Assembly: GCA_027574665.1 (NCBI GenBank)
Contig: CM050664.1
Span: forward strand, 16,766,774 to 16,830,773
Source: Rhynochetos jubatus
Taxonomy: Eukaryota > Chordata > Aves > Eurypygiformes > Rhynochetidae
Direction of reading: 5' to 3'
DNA: 64,000 nt
Part shown: in pieces, positions 1 through 13,500 of the stretch
Position numbering within the stretch: the first letter of the stretch is position 1
Layout: each line of letters starts with the position of its first letter
The notes under the pieces: model-generated
Told to the model about the DNA's origin: nothing
Databases searched by the model: none
Seen by the model: the letters and a program-made list of their open reading frames with translations, nothing else
Position numbers and translations under genes: made by a program

Positions 1-2990
1 TTGTGATCACTGGATGTTCTCGCGTCAAGGGCTGCATCGTACGTAGCGCTTGGGGTAAGGGCTGTGTCGTCTCTTCCTGCAAGGCAAGGTTAGAGTCCAG
101 TGCTCTTTGGGCTCCAGAGGGATGTTTCTTAGGATTAAGAAGCAAGGATTGAGTTTGGGAGTTGTGAGACCTTTGACCCACCAAACGTGCCGTTTGCCCA
201 TCATCTCCAGTGATGATTCCAGCGAGTGGCTGTGCAGCCAAGGCGCCGGTGCGCGACGGAGCAGGTTGAGTACCAAGTGGTACGTGTTCCTGTCTAGGTG
301 GCAGAGGGTGAAAGCAGTCATACTCAGTTGCCCCCAGGCAGTATTTGCGGCTGGCAGACGCGCAGGACTCGTGACGGGGACGGGTGGCTGCGCTCAGGCA
401 GATTCTTCCTCCAGCCCAGCGATCCGTGTGTCCGTGGCCATCTTGCTCAGCAAAGCCTTGGGATTTCTTTCCCTCTCACCAGGTTCTTACTAAAGGTGGA
501 TGGAGTCTGCAGCCAAGAACAACGCATCTAAAGCAGTTCAGTCTCACCCTGCTTCTCTAATCACTGGTTTTGAAGCACCAGGCTTTCGCAAGGGAGAAAA
601 GACCCGATGTTTGGAACGATGGGAGATGAAGAGCTGGATGTGTTCTTGTAGGTTGCTCGGGGATTTTTTGGAGTCCAGGAAGTTGCTCTCCCACCTTGCG
701 TCTCTCACTGGGGGCAGGATGGGTAACGTGGTTAGGCAGGCTCTGGGAAAGCCGTGAGAGGTCCCCGGTTGTTCTGTGCACTTTACCATTTCTCCCTGAT
801 GAAGGGAATTTCTGTCTCTGGCATTTCAGCGTAACTGGGGTCTGATAGAGAGGGAGAAGTTTCCTTCCTTCTGGAAAACAAAGAGTTGTGGCATTAGAAG
901 TGGACGTGTGTGTCCCTAATGCAAAATCCTTTGGCCGTAGTTAATCTGATGCCAGGAAGAGTTTCTGACTGGCTCCCAGAGCCTCAGGAACGAACCCAGC
1001 CGCCTCCTCCCGGTGCCGTTTCAGGATTTCATCTTCTTGTGGCTGCTCGCATCCCACGGTGGGAACATTCCTCTCCCCTGGTTTACCCAGGTTAAGAATC
1101 TCTTCCATTGCACTGGACTTTGGGCTTTTCTTTATTTCAGAGCGTGACGTGTGCTGTTCTCCCACCAGCAAAAGCTTTGGGTGTTTGTCACCCTGAACTC
1201 GGCACCCTCTGGCCGGTCTCGAAGGAGCCAGGAAGAGAGGAAGGGCTGGTCCTGCGCAGCGGTCCCTGCAGCCGCTCCGGGGACGTTGCAGCGGGGTTTT
1301 CCTCTTGTGCCGCCCCACGAGAGGCGGCTGAACGTATCGGCTTGGGGAGCCGCTTGCGGTCTCTCCCTTGTCAGTTTGAGCAGAACTACCGGGCTGCTGC
1401 ACTGACCAATCTACTCGGCTGCTGCGTGGAATAACCCGGGAGAGGCCGTCCCCCTTTCTCCCGAATGCTAGCAGGAGGAAGGCGGCGGCAGCCTGGGTGC
1501 TGTGGCTGATGCTGGACTGTGCTTTTTAAACCCGACTTTGTGAACGGCAGATACAAAAGCAGCAGAATTCTTCTAAAACACCTTTTTTTTTTCATCCCCT
1601 AAAATGCTTTAGAGAGTAAACCATCGTGTTTTCTTCACAGCAACCTCTTGGGAGTTGAGACTGGGAGGAGTTCTGGATCCTGGCTCCCAGGGAGCCCCTC
1701 AGCTCTCAAAACATCTCGTTAGCCTTGAAAAACAGACCCCAGTTCTGGGTGCTGGGCCGGAGATGCAGCCAGGCTCCCAGCAGTGGCCGGGCAGCTGCGC
1801 GGGCTGCGTTCAGGTAACGAGCTGGGTGCTTGCAGAGCTCCTCCGTAACGCGGGGCTTCCCCCGTTTCAGTATTCCATATGCAAAACACAACACCTACCT
1901 CAGAGCCGCTGCATCTTTAATGCCAAGGGGAAGGACGCTGCGCTGTAGGTAGAGGGCTGTGCCGTGCTTTACAGCTGCAGCTGGCCAGATGTGAGACCTT
2001 TACCTGTAGCAGTTTCTCCAGGTTTGCCCCAGCCCGGCCGTTCACCGGCTTCTGGGCCGGGAGGCCTGGGAAGGGCAGACACGGGGCAGGCCGCCAGCGG
2101 GCACACGCTGAAGAGGGGTGTCAGACGAGCCGGGGCAAAGCTGGAATGCAGCCACAGGCTCGTTTTGCCATCTTTCAGGTTTGAAAAGGGCTTTTTTAAC
2201 TGCTGTGGACAGAACGGTTTGGTCGTATCCAATTCCCTTTCGGTAACAGGGGAAACAGAGCAGCTTTTAGTAAGAATTTATAATCCCCATCGATTTATTC
2301 ATCCAAAGATTTTGAAAAATGCCGGAATCCACTCACCCGCAGTCTGCGAGGCTGACTGCAGCTCGGAATTCCCAGTAGGAAGCGGCGAGCCGGTGTCCGC
2401 GCGGGCGTGGAGCTGCTGCGTACTGACGCGGTAGCCGAGGCCGGCCGTACCAGACGGGAATCCCGTGTTTCAAAGCAGATTTTACTAGCTCACCCTTATT
2501 AAATACCAGAAATGTTTATCCTGTGAGCCAAATAATGCAAGAAACCGCCACTAGACTCCAGGGACTAAAACTGACAAGCGTTTGTCGAAGATTCCTGCAT
2601 GCTGTTAGCTCAATATTCTTCCAACGTGTCTGTGATGTTTCTTACCCTGATTATTTCTCTCTTGGAAGGCTAAACTGGAATCCTGTGACATGCACTGGCT
2701 TTTAGCACCATCAACACACACTCCCAAGCTCTTCGTTGCGTTTGTAAGTTAAATGGGCATTAATTTCCTTCCAGCAAGGACTTACTTCCTCTCCCTTGCA
2801 GCTGTCCTCAGCTGTACCTACCGAAATCCTGGTTTTCCTCAGCCAAACACCGCTGAGAAGCACGCTAGCAGCACGCAGGGTGCGTTGTACCGCGTTACTG
2901 ACAGCAGGTGTGCTTAGTTACAGCAGCGGTAGGGTCGGGGAGGAGCTGTACGTTTCTGTATGGTGGAAATAAAAAGCATCTTTCAAGAAC
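1..2990 (+). other. Non-coding stretch, possible 3' UTR of an upstream plus-strand gene
   Basis: No open frame here resembles a known protein or carries coding-like splice sites. A canonical AATAAA lies at 2968-2973 and is followed by a GT-rich stretch near 2990-3005, which together look like a plus-strand cleavage site. In human 16p13.3 the gene that converges on NAGPA is SEC14L5, so this may be the last part of its 3' UTR. No SEC14L5 coding sequence is visible in the window, so the assignment rests only on synteny and the poly(A) signal. Confidence 0.35.
2968..2973 (+). terminator. Candidate poly(A) signal AATAAA
   Basis: Canonical hexamer on the plus strand followed by T/GT-rich sequence. 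It lies about 350 bp from the minus-strand signal of NAGPA at 3326-3331, the arrangement expected for two convergent genes ending tail to tail. Confidence 0.4.
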
Positions 2991-3325
2991 GTTTTGATGT
3001 GAACTGTTCAACCTGTGCTAAACTCTGAAAATTGAAGCGTGTGGGCTGCTCTTTACCCACAGAGACAGAGGTCAGTCTTACTTGTATGCAGTTATTCCTA
3101 CCTTTTAACTAAAAATCTCAAATTTTGCCTGTAGAAACAGCTTTTTTTGTTGACTTTCACACCGTAAAGTGGGCTGGTACAACACCTCGCCCTGCAGTGT
3201 AGCTGGTTATTTAAGATAAAAAGGACCCACTGGGTTCAAATTGGGATTAACTGGGAAAGGATCACGTTTTCCTGCTGCACCTGAGTATTAAGAATTTGCG
3301 TTTCAGGCAGTTATTAGTAATAGAT

Positions 3326-3331
3326 TTTATT
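3326..3331 (-). terminator. NAGPA: Candidate NAGPA poly(A) signal AATAAA
   Basis: On the plus strand this reads TTTATT. It is a canonical minus-strand hexamer about 1.25 kb downstream of the NAGPA stop codon and implies cleavage near 3300-3315. The region between it and the stop codon shows no second gene. Confidence 0.5.
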
Positions 3332-4576
3332 CAAGTTTCAAGTAGTCTTCTGTAAATAATAGAAAAATAGAATCTTCTGTTTACAGGTTGATTTGATGCC
3401 AACAGCGGCACAGAAATGACACATCCTCTGCTTGGAGTGATAAAAACAGCGTGTAAAACCGTTAACACGGAGGCTCAGAGAGGCCTGAACCCCCTCCGCA
3501 GTGTTACAGCAGCACGTTAGAGGCTCCGTTTCCCCCCCAGGGACAAACTCAAAGGTCTGGTTTGTAAAACGTACTCCAGCAAACGCTCCGATTTCCCGCT
3601 GAGCAGCGCAGGCTCTGGGGCTGCTTGGGCAGCACTTCCTGGCCGTGCTCCCGGCTCCCTGCCCGGGCAGCTCCAGGAGCAGGGAGCAAGCGCCAGGGCC
3701 TGTCCGGCTGGCTGGGGGCGGCTCAGGCTGGGGGCGGCTCAGGCTGGGGTGCTCCGTGTCCAGGCTGCTGCCTCTTCCCTGGGAGAGCGCCAGGCTGTGG
3801 GACTTGGGGTGCAGGGTCCCAGGCAGAGCACGCCTGGCTTCTGGGAGGTGCAAGCGACTGAAATGTAACTGCAAAGGCTTTTTACGTTGCTGTACTCTCC
3901 CAGAAAAAGCAGTGCTTGTCCAGCACCTGGTAGACTACTTCTAGGAGTAAGGATTCCGTAAGAAAACCCACTGGCTCTGCAGTGGGGACAGGCCAGCTGA
4001 AGCAAGTTGGGGTGCAAGAAGGGCTCAACCCTGTGTCAGCCTTGGAGCCTCCCACTGCAGCAGGAGGAGGAAAGCTGCCGTTTCATCGAGCGCTGTGCCT
4101 GCTGCGGCTTTGGACAGGTTTTCTGATAAAAGCGAGCTTACCAGGGAAGGGCAGGGGGTTAGTTACAGCGTCCTTAAGCCAGCGTCCTTAAGTCCAGCTT
4201 TATGGCACAGGCAGTTTATCCTGCAGCTTAAAAACATCACTGCTCAGGTGAGAAGGGACCTTTCTGACGTGCCTCTGGCTCCCAAACCTCAGGTATTGGA
4301 GGAACCAGCCTCCAAGGGCATTTCCTGCTGCAGCTGTGGAATGCCCTTACCCACCTGTGGGTGTGGAAGCTGGCCCCATGGCTTGTACCCTGCAGCCTCC
4401 TTTGCCCCAGCTGGAGCAGCAGCGGGAGGGAGGGAAGGGAGCCGTGCGCTCAGCGGGAAGCGAGGGAGTCCCCTGGGCTGAGGTATTCGGGTCAGCGAGC
4501 AGCCTGACGCTCTGGGCCTGCGCAGCCCCGTGCCGCGTGGCAGTACAAGGTGCAGAGTGCGATCCCTCGCCCCCTC
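3332..4576 (-). other. NAGPA: NAGPA 3' UTR
   Basis: Minus-strand sequence between the NAGPA stop codon at 4577 and the AATAAA at 3326-3331. It contains a minus-strand open frame of 178 codons (3338-3874), but that frame has no recognisable domain, splice context or credible start, and I treat it as chance. A short 16-bp tandem repeat lies inside it. Confidence 0.5.
3712..3749. repeat. 16-bp tandem repeat, 2.4 copies
   Basis: The unit CTGGGGGCGGCTCAGG occurs twice exactly and is followed by the first six bases of a third copy. It lies in the presumed NAGPA 3' UTR. No function is apparent. Confidence 0.8.
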
Positions 4577-7500
4577 TCACCCCACGCTCTGCAGGAGGGC
4601 CTGGCTTTGGTCCTGCGTGTCCTCCGCCTCGCAGGCAGCACATGTGGAGGGATGGCTGGCCTCCCCGTTCAGCTCCCTCAGGGGGTGGTAGAGGTAGTCG
4701 CCGCTCTCACCGCGCCTCTTGGAGCTGGCCTTGAGCAGGAGGCCCACGTTTCCCATGGCACTCATCACCAGCAGCAGAGCCAAGGCAGAGGTCAGGGAGA
4801 TCCAGGTTGTCCTGTCAGACCCAAGAAAAATCTACATAAGCAACATATCTCCACCGGCTTCCACATGTTCCCAGCGTGCAAACAACTTCTCAAGATTCAT
4901 ACTCCCCTCCCTGTCATCTCACCCTTGCGGTTCTGCGCTGGGGCAGGTGAGAACGTGCTCTGCGAAAGGCTGCGCTGGCACCGGAGAGCGTGGAGGAGTT
5001 TAGCTTCCCGCGTTTCCACGCAGTTTAGGAGTGACCAGCTGCGCCTGCAGAGCAACTGCAGCCTCACCCGCGGGAAGGCAGCTGCGCTCCGGTGCGGGCG
5101 CTGTCCCAGTCGCTGCGGCATACACCGTGGGAGAGGAATGGTGGCTCTCGCTCAACTCCCAGCTGCAGAGCACCAGGAGCGTGACGTGGCACCGATGGGG
5201 CTTCAGCTCAACACGTGTCCTACGACTGGGTTTCTATCGTCTCCCCTACCCTCACCCTTCCCACCGAGAGAGCTGTAGGTGATAGAAAGAAGCCAGAACA
5301 GACGCTTTGGGCAGAGAAGCAGCCCTGGCAGCCAGGAGCTGGTGTGAACAACTCCATCTTGCAGCGAGCAGGCGATGGCGTGGACCGGGGTGCGCGGATA
5401 CGCATCTACGGTGAGAATTACACACTTACTCTGTCAGAGAGAACGTTTCCTTGCTCCCTCCCTTGTTCTGGGAAGCCAAACACCGCCCAGCTGGAAAACA
5501 AAGAATAGAAGGCAGAAAGGCAGCGTTGGGGGGAAGGCGTAACATTCCACTGCAAAAGAGCAAGTTTTGGGAAGAGGACAGCCAGCCAGAGCTGCTGACT
5601 CTGCAAACGGCAGAGCAGCTTTGGTGCATGAGGTTCTAACTTTTAAAACACTCCCGCTGTCGTCAGCGGTACCTTTGTTTAACTGTTCCTCTATCGCCAA
5701 GTCGTAGGTGACGTTGCAGCTGCCCGTCTCCCGGTCGCAGGGACACGCGTGTTCACACGCACATTGTTTCCCGCAGTTCGGCCCGTACCAGCCCATGGGA
5801 CACTCTGGAGAATGGATTACAAAGGAGTTGGTCACTGTCAACGCTCCACGTGCTCTAAAACCGTACAGTTCCCTACTGCAGCTCCCGCCGCCCCCGGCTC
5901 AACCGTGCCAGCTGTGCCAGCTCAGCGCCGGGACGGGCACACTCGGCGCCTCAGGACAGGCTCAGCCCTCACCTACGTCTCCCCGAGGAGCTCGTGTGCG
6001 CAGCAGTCTCTGCCGCTCGCTACCCGCGCATCTCTCTCCCTGCCACGTCTGAGCTATGGTCCTGCTGCTCGGCTCGCAAGCAGAGGCGGAGGGGGCAGCA
6101 GGGGCTGGTCCCTGAAGGGAATCAAGTACTCGTGTCTGAGCGCAAGCATCGCGGGGGCTCCTGGGCTGTGCTGAGCAGTCGGGGGCCCCGGTTTCCGCAG
6201 CCTAACGCCGTTCTGCCTGCCCACCCTGCTTCCTCCCGCAGCCTGAAAGCACCAAGCTGCGAGTTAACTGCTGTTGTTTTATTTACTCCACAGAGAAGAT
6301 TTTGTAAAGCAGGGATGGGGCTGGCTGAGCGTTCCCAGGCCGAGAACGGACGGACCCACGCACAATTTACACCCACGCTGTAATTAACCTGTCTGGTCAC
6401 CAGAGCAGGCTGCTCAGTCAGCTCCACGGGGGCCTGGAGCGCTGGAGGAAAGCCGGAGCCGTTACACAGCTGAGAACATCGCTAGCTCTGTGAGCGCAGG
6501 CACAGTTTGGAGGCCGTCAGCCGGAGCGGCCCTTCGGAGCAGTTCAGTCACTGACTTGGCTCACCCGAAGCCTGGGCTCCAGGCAGGGCCTGGAGCAACA
6601 CCCGCAAGCGAAGGATGTTACTCACATCCTACACTCACAAGCCTGGGGAAGCAACACAGTTCTTTGGGACAGAGACTACACAGGAATCCCATTTCTAAAG
6701 ATGAAGAAAACCCTCCTCTCTGCCCCCTCCTTTTCTTTGTGGCCAATTTGGGTATGGCAGGCAAGCCCTTGAGAGCTGGGAGCTGGCAGGTCACACTCCC
6801 GCCATGAAGTTCAGGCCTGAGCTGCCTGGCGGACCCCACACCAGCTTTGCCCGCAAGAGGTGGCTCAGACGTTACATAAAAGCCCAGGCTGTCGTTCAGA
6901 GCAGCCCTTACCTTGCTCACAGCTGGTGCCGTAGTACCCAGCGGGGCAGGAGCAGGATCCGTGCACGGGGTCACACGAGCCGCTGTTCTGGCACTGGCAT
7001 TTCTGGGTGCAAGCGTCCCCGTAGAAACCGCTAGCACAAGCTACAGGAGACAAGCAGAGATCTCATCAGGGCCCTGACTACAAAGGCAAGCAATCCATGA
7101 GGGCTGTGAAGATGATCAGGGACTGGAGCCCCTCTGCTATGGGGACAGGCTGAGAGAGTTGGGGGTGTTCAGCCTGGAGAAGGGAAGGCTCTGGGGAGAC
7201 CTTATAGCACCTTCCAGTGCCTGAAGGGGCTACGAGAAAGCTGGGGGGGACTTTTTACAAGGGCAGGGAGTGTCAGGACACAGGGTAACGTGTTTAAACT
7301 GACAGAGGGTAAATTTAGATTGGGCATCAGCAAGAAATTCTTCCCAGAGAGGGTGGTGAGGCACTGGGACAGGTTGCCCAGAGAAGCTGTGGATGCCCCA
7401 TCCCTGGCAGTGTCCAAGGCCAGGCTGGATGAGGCTTGGAGCAACCTGGTCTAGTGGAGGGTGTCCCTGCCCATGGCACGGGGTGGGACTGGATGGTCTT

Positions 7501-10500
7501 TAAGGTCCCTTCCAACCCAAACCATTCTATGATAATCCCACCCCATGCTTACACCCACGGAGCAGTCACTGGCACAGGGTGGCTGCTCAAAGAACAGAAG
7601 CCGAGCCTGTGCCGTGAGCAAGGGCTTTAAGTGCTTCCCACCAAGCCAATCTTCAGATGCTCAGGCTGCGGTTAAACTCCCACTGACAAAAAGGAGCAGC
7701 ACAGCATAGCCTGTCCCTTTGCTGCTCCCTCCTGAGGAGCCACTCGCTGCTGGGAAGAGGTTCACACTCCCCTTTTGCTGGCCACGAAGGAGCAGGAGTG
7801 GAATTCAGCCTTACCTTCAGTGCAGTTGCTGCCGGTCCAGCCAGCGTCACACAGGCACCCAGCTGTGCAAAGACACACAAACGGGCATTAATAACAACAG
7901 AGAAAGACAGAGATAGCCCAAACTCCAAATTAGGAACCTCTGCTTCTTGGGGTGCCCCTTTAACTGTCCCTGCCTCTGCCAGGGAACCCACAGAAGAGAA
8001 ATCTTGGCCTCACACACAGGTTAGGTTCAAATACCCACCCCGTACAGCCAGCAGAGCCTCCTGCTGACTGGATCTCCAGGGATTAACTCTGGGGCAACTA
8101 ACAGCAACTCCTGTACCCACGGAGCTCTGCCCAGTCACTGCACTGGTGCACACCTGGCTGTGAAGTGAATCGGGGAGGTAGCAAAGAAAGGGGAAAACAG
8201 GACTGAGCAGGCACGGCCAAGCAGAAGCTTGGGGGTACGTGTCAGCAGTCCCTCGGGTCAAAACAAGTTTACAGAAGAGCAGCAATTGCATGCTTGTAAA
8301 AACGGTGAAGCAGGAGAGTCAAGAAGGAACACTAAACAGAGGGGGCAGAACTCAGCTGCTTCGTCAGTGTCATGTGCTGCCCTTCCCCTCAGCAGATTTA
8401 CAAACCAGAAGCAGCACCCCAGGGGGCAGAAAGAGAAACTGAGGCACAGAGTTTGAAGTCAAGTCCTATTACAGGTCTAGTTTCCAGATCCGAGTCCCAG
8501 CCTAGCACTGCTGCTGCCTCCTAAAGGGAACATGTTCTGGCCACCTCTATGCGCTGGGGGAAAGAGGGGAGCAGCTCCACACAGCCCGCAGGTAAAACAA
8601 GGGCCGGGGCACCCAGCACCAGCCGGCTCCCAGAGCCAGGGCAGGGGCTGGCCAGGCACCTGCGGCCCTAAAAGGCTGGGCTCCTGGGGCTGGGAAGCTG
8701 CTCCAAAGTGCTGCTCTCTGCCAGTTCACATGGGCTACGCTCCATCACAGCAGGGTGGGAAAGGACTCTCTGGACCAGCCGGGACTGCGTGCTGCAACAC
8801 ACCTAGGCCCCACTGTGGTGCCTCGCCGGCAGGCAGGCAATAGTGCCCGTGTACGTACTGCCCAGGTCCGTGCTTCCCCTAGAGCCACCCACGGGCACCC
8901 ACTGGCATCTCCGCCCACCGCAGCGACTCACAGTCGGTGCAGACACCATGCAGGCTGCAGTTGGAAGGGCCACAGTCCAAGATGTCACAGGCTGGGCCTC
9001 TCCAGAAGGCCCCCGCGCAGCGGCACTCCCCTCCCGCGCAGTGCCCGTGACCGCTGCAGTCCGCAGGCTCGCAGGCAGGCTCGTGGATACACATGACGGT
9101 GGAGATGCTCCGAGGGCAGCGCCACATGTTGTCAAAGGAGCTGGGGATAGAAGACGGGTCCCATAAGGCGTGCAAGCACGGTGCTGCTCCCACCCGTACA
9201 TGAAACCAGGTGATGCAACCCACAAATGCTCATCCTGGTTCACACTGGTGATGAGAACGTTAATAGTGGGAAAACAGAAACAAAACTAGATTTGAGTCAG
9301 TGTTTTAACAGAGCGTTAACGCTTATCGGAGAGGAGTCCTTTCAAACATGGAATTACAGAAAGCAACATGCGAGAAAGTCTCCCTTTAGCAGGCCCACCT
9401 TCCCTAAGCGCGGCGTTCCACACGCCTTTGCCCGAATGTTATCTGCTTTGATACAAGCGACGACATTGCAGTTATAAAAAACTCTTGGCAGCTATCAGAA
9501 TGCAAACTGAATTTTAAATCCCTGCAAGAGTCAGAGATTACTAAAAAGCTAAATTTAAAGTAAAATATTCTTTAGGTAGCCTCACGCAAGGCAGGGCAAG
9601 GTCTGCCAAGTCGCTGTTTCTCTTCCGTAATAATAAGCTGTTGACAGATCTCTGCTAATTCCTGGGGATGTGCAGCTCTGAATCTCCCAGTCTAAGAGCT
9701 GCTTCCTTACCCAATTCCCACATCAGGCCACTCAGTCGTGTCCAACAGCTTTGCTGCATGTCTGAAAACGGCTAAACTTTAATCCCGGATGAGTAAGTGG
9801 AAAACACATGTAGTCACTACATTGCTTTCAATGTTTCCTCTCCCTCAAAACTTGTCACTCGCCTTTACGCTGTGAACTGCCAGCCCTGCAGAGCCCCTGG
9901 CAGAGCAGAGCGGCAGGACTGAGCTCTGCACGCTAACGTTGCTGCGTGGTTACCTGTGTGGCCCTGGGCTCGTGCAGCCAGCACCTACCAGTGCTCAGAC
10001 GGGTAGTTGGCGAGGGTCCCATTTAAAACCAGCGTTGCAGACCCTCCACCGTCCAGGTTGATAGCGTTGATGATTCCCTGCTGCTTCAGGAATTCAGCCA
10101 TTTCCCAGAGGTTCACCCTGCAGGAGCCAACAGTTGTTCGTTGCTCATTCATGCTGTTTGACTTCAATTAAACTGCTGTAGCAGAAGCGTGGTCCCTCTC
10201 CTCCATGGAAACGAGGTCCCCCATCCCAGGTATGCTGACTCGCTGCACGGAGCCTGCATTAGCCTCTCTGGGCTCTGCCAGAAAGACACCAAGCAGCGGT
10301 GGCTTCCACTGACCTCGAGCTCTGCAGGTCTCTGCCTTAAACATACTGCTGGCAGCCGCAGAGCCCCTCCCGTTCCAGTGACAGAATTTAAAGGCCGACC
10401 TTGCACCTGACCCCAGACCTTACCACAACCCTGGCCTTACCCTCTGGATTCCGTCTGTCCATCCACGTGAACCAAGACCAGCTGCCCCTGACTGTCGTGC

Positions 10501-13500
10501 CCGACTGCAGTCCTGGCTGATATCACGTTGATGAACTTGTCGAAGGTTCCTGTGCAGGAGAAGGAATAGTTCAGGCACCAGCTGGGTGACAGACTGGCCT
10601 TCAGACACGTCTGTCTGCAAAACAGCTCCCAGCAAGGAGCTCATCTAAACTGGAACACAATGAGACAGAGCCCAGGTTCCTCTCGATCCAAGCCCATCTA
10701 GGAATAACACTTCCAGAAGCACTCGTTCAGTGTCTTGTCGGCACAGGGACTTCTTTGAGGGGATTCAGAGCCCTCAGTTTTAAACTCCTGGAAGAGGCAT
10801 GTACTCTAAGTTTCTCTGGACAAGTAGTAATACCAGTGATGCCACCACTATTGCCAGTCCTCGGCAAGCTCTGCTGGACAGCCCTGCACAGGCGAGCGCG
10901 GCCTCACCCTGCACACAGCCGAGTTCCCGTACTGCACCTGCTGCAGACTCGGGGAAAGCAGCACGGAAGAAATGTGGACATTTTAAGTGAGCAGCAAACT
11001 GCAACTAGACAAGATCATTTCCACCGCTATCCCCTCCTTCCAGCAGCCCCATCAGCAGGACAATCTATACCCGGGCTGGAGCTAGGCTTTGCAATATTTA
11101 CCTGTGGTTTGAATTTCACCACACTCAGCGATTTGACTCTGACTGACGTACACTTCTCCGTTTCTTAGGAGCCAAACTACCCCACTCACAAGCTGCACAA
11201 AAGGGTTTGCTTGATCCAAGACATCTTCCTCAGACAGGTAACTAGGAAAGAGAGAGCAGGAGGGGTTACCCACAGTCACAGCCGTGTCACGTAGAAGCCT
11301 CTCCTGCTGCAGCAGGCTCCAGAAGCAGGGAGAAGGTGGCTGAATGAAGGCTGCCTACAGCCAACCCCAGAGGCCAAGCAGCAGGAAATATTCACTTTAG
11401 CAGCCAGAGCGGACCCTGTTCTCCGCTATTCTGCACAAAATCACAATTAATGATGGTCCCAGGCCACGGTGTATGACAACTCCTGCCAGGAACGTGGCCC
11501 GTGGACCTGAGCCAGGAACATAAGCATCTGGCAGAATACGAGGGCAAAGCCACTGCCAAATACTCAGGGATCTGTGGCAGCACTAACATGTTGCTGTCTG
11601 TCAGCTTCCACTCTGCAGCACAGTGACACCAGACAGCTTTTGAGGGTTTTCAGCAACAGCCTCCAGCCCGCTACAGCTGCGCTGAGGGGAAGACACTGCT
11701 GGATGGTACCTGCTCCCCTCCGTCTGGGAAAGAGCTTCCTCTACTCTTCCAGACAGCAAAGCCTCCCACTGAACAGTCGGACAGTGAAAGGACTGCTCAG
11801 CTCCCATTTCCACCATCAGCGCTGTGTGTCACTGTGGGCTGCTTCCCAAGGGATATTCTTCCCTCAAGATTTAGGGTGCTGCGTAACATCCACCTCACCA
11901 GCAGCAGATGCCGGGGATGTTTGCAACAGGAGAGGAGAGGAGAGCAGCAAAGGCTGGGGCTGAAGAGCGCTGCGTTCGCTGTAAGCTCTGCCAGGGGTTT
12001 GGGGTTTGAAACTGACGGCTCTGCGTGCTCCAGACAGGTCTCGTGAGAGCTGGATGCTCAACTTCGAGTTTTTCAGCATCCACGGCTGCAGCCCAACAAA
12101 GCTTCATGCTTTGAGAGAAGTGTCACTGAAAACACCAGCATGGAACACGTGCAAAAAGAAACCCCTTCGCCCACGGGAAGGGAACACAAAGCCAGAATGA
12201 GCACTGCTGAAAACGGATCAAGGGTCGAGTGCAAATTACTTTCCCCGCTGCCCTGACAGACCACATTACACCAAAACTAACTCCAGCGTCACGTTTCGGA
12301 AGCCGTGAAGACACGGAGCAGACGCCACCTCACACGGTGCCGTGGCTGCATTTCACAGGGAAATCCTGCCACAGCAGGACTCAACGGCCGCCTTGCAGCT
12401 GCCGGTGGTCCTCCCGGCAGAAGCCCCCTCGCTAATGTGAACACGTCACCAACTCCCCCAGCCCCTCCACCACGTGAATAAAGCCGTGGGTCTCGGGGCT
12501 GTCAGAGAACGGCTGCACGCTAAAGCCCCGCCGTGGTACAGTCACTCGGGCTTCGCAGGGACCCTTGCTGAGCTCCGAGGGCGCGTGGGAGTGGGCTAAC
12601 AGAAGGGTGGAGAATCCAGCCAATGGATACAGCAGCTTCCACACTGCTGCTCAGTCCTCTGAGACCATCACAGGGAGCTCGGGGAACCCTCCCAGGACCC
12701 CTAGGGTGCCTGCTGCTGCCAGGGAGGGGTAGCTACTGGTGGCCTTTACCTCCAGCGAACGCTAACAGTCCCACTGTCAGCTGTTCCTCACCAAAGGGTG
12801 CTCTGAGCTTTTGCCTCCAGCTGACTCCCAATTTGGGAGTCTCACACACCCTCTCAGCTGGTGCCAGGATGAGACCAGAGCTCCCAGGAGCCAAGAGGTG
12901 ATGCGGTTTGCGCAGTGGGGAGCTGGAAACTCATCATGCTCTGGCAGATCAACATGGGTGACAAGTTATGCGGAGCACAGCAGTCCAGGAGATGTCTGGA
13001 TTTCTACTTAACAACAAACTTTTTTACTGTAAAGGGTGGTCACAGGAACAGGTTTGCCCAGAGAAGCTGCGGAGTCTCCATCCTTGGAGATGGTCAAAAC
13101 CCAACTGGACGTGACCCTGAGCAACCCGCTCAGCAAACCCTGCGCTGGATGAGGCACTTCCTGAGGTCCTTTCCAACCCCGGCGTTCCTGTACTGCAGCC
13201 AGAGCTGTCCACTCTGCCTCTCCTCTGTGGGGAGGACAGCGACCTCTCTCTCTTCTACCATAATCAAGCGTGCTTGTTGCACGCTGCGAGAGGAGACACA
13301 GGAACCTAAGCAGCTACAGAGTAACCTACCCAGCTTCTCTTCACCCTAGGAAAAAACACCAGTGGCCAGAGAGCTCAGTGAGGTACAGATACATCCCTGA
13401 CTCCAGCATTCAAAGCACGCTTCTGCTCTAACAGGGGGAGGTCGCAGAGACAGTGCCTGGGCAGTGCTTCCTGCCTCTGCGATTCCTGCAGGTCTTCAGG

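Noticed and set aside
3338..3874. Minus-strand frame of 178 codons downstream of NAGPA
   Set aside because: Lies in the presumed NAGPA 3' UTR, has no recognisable domain, and spans a local tandem repeat and a GC-rich segment.
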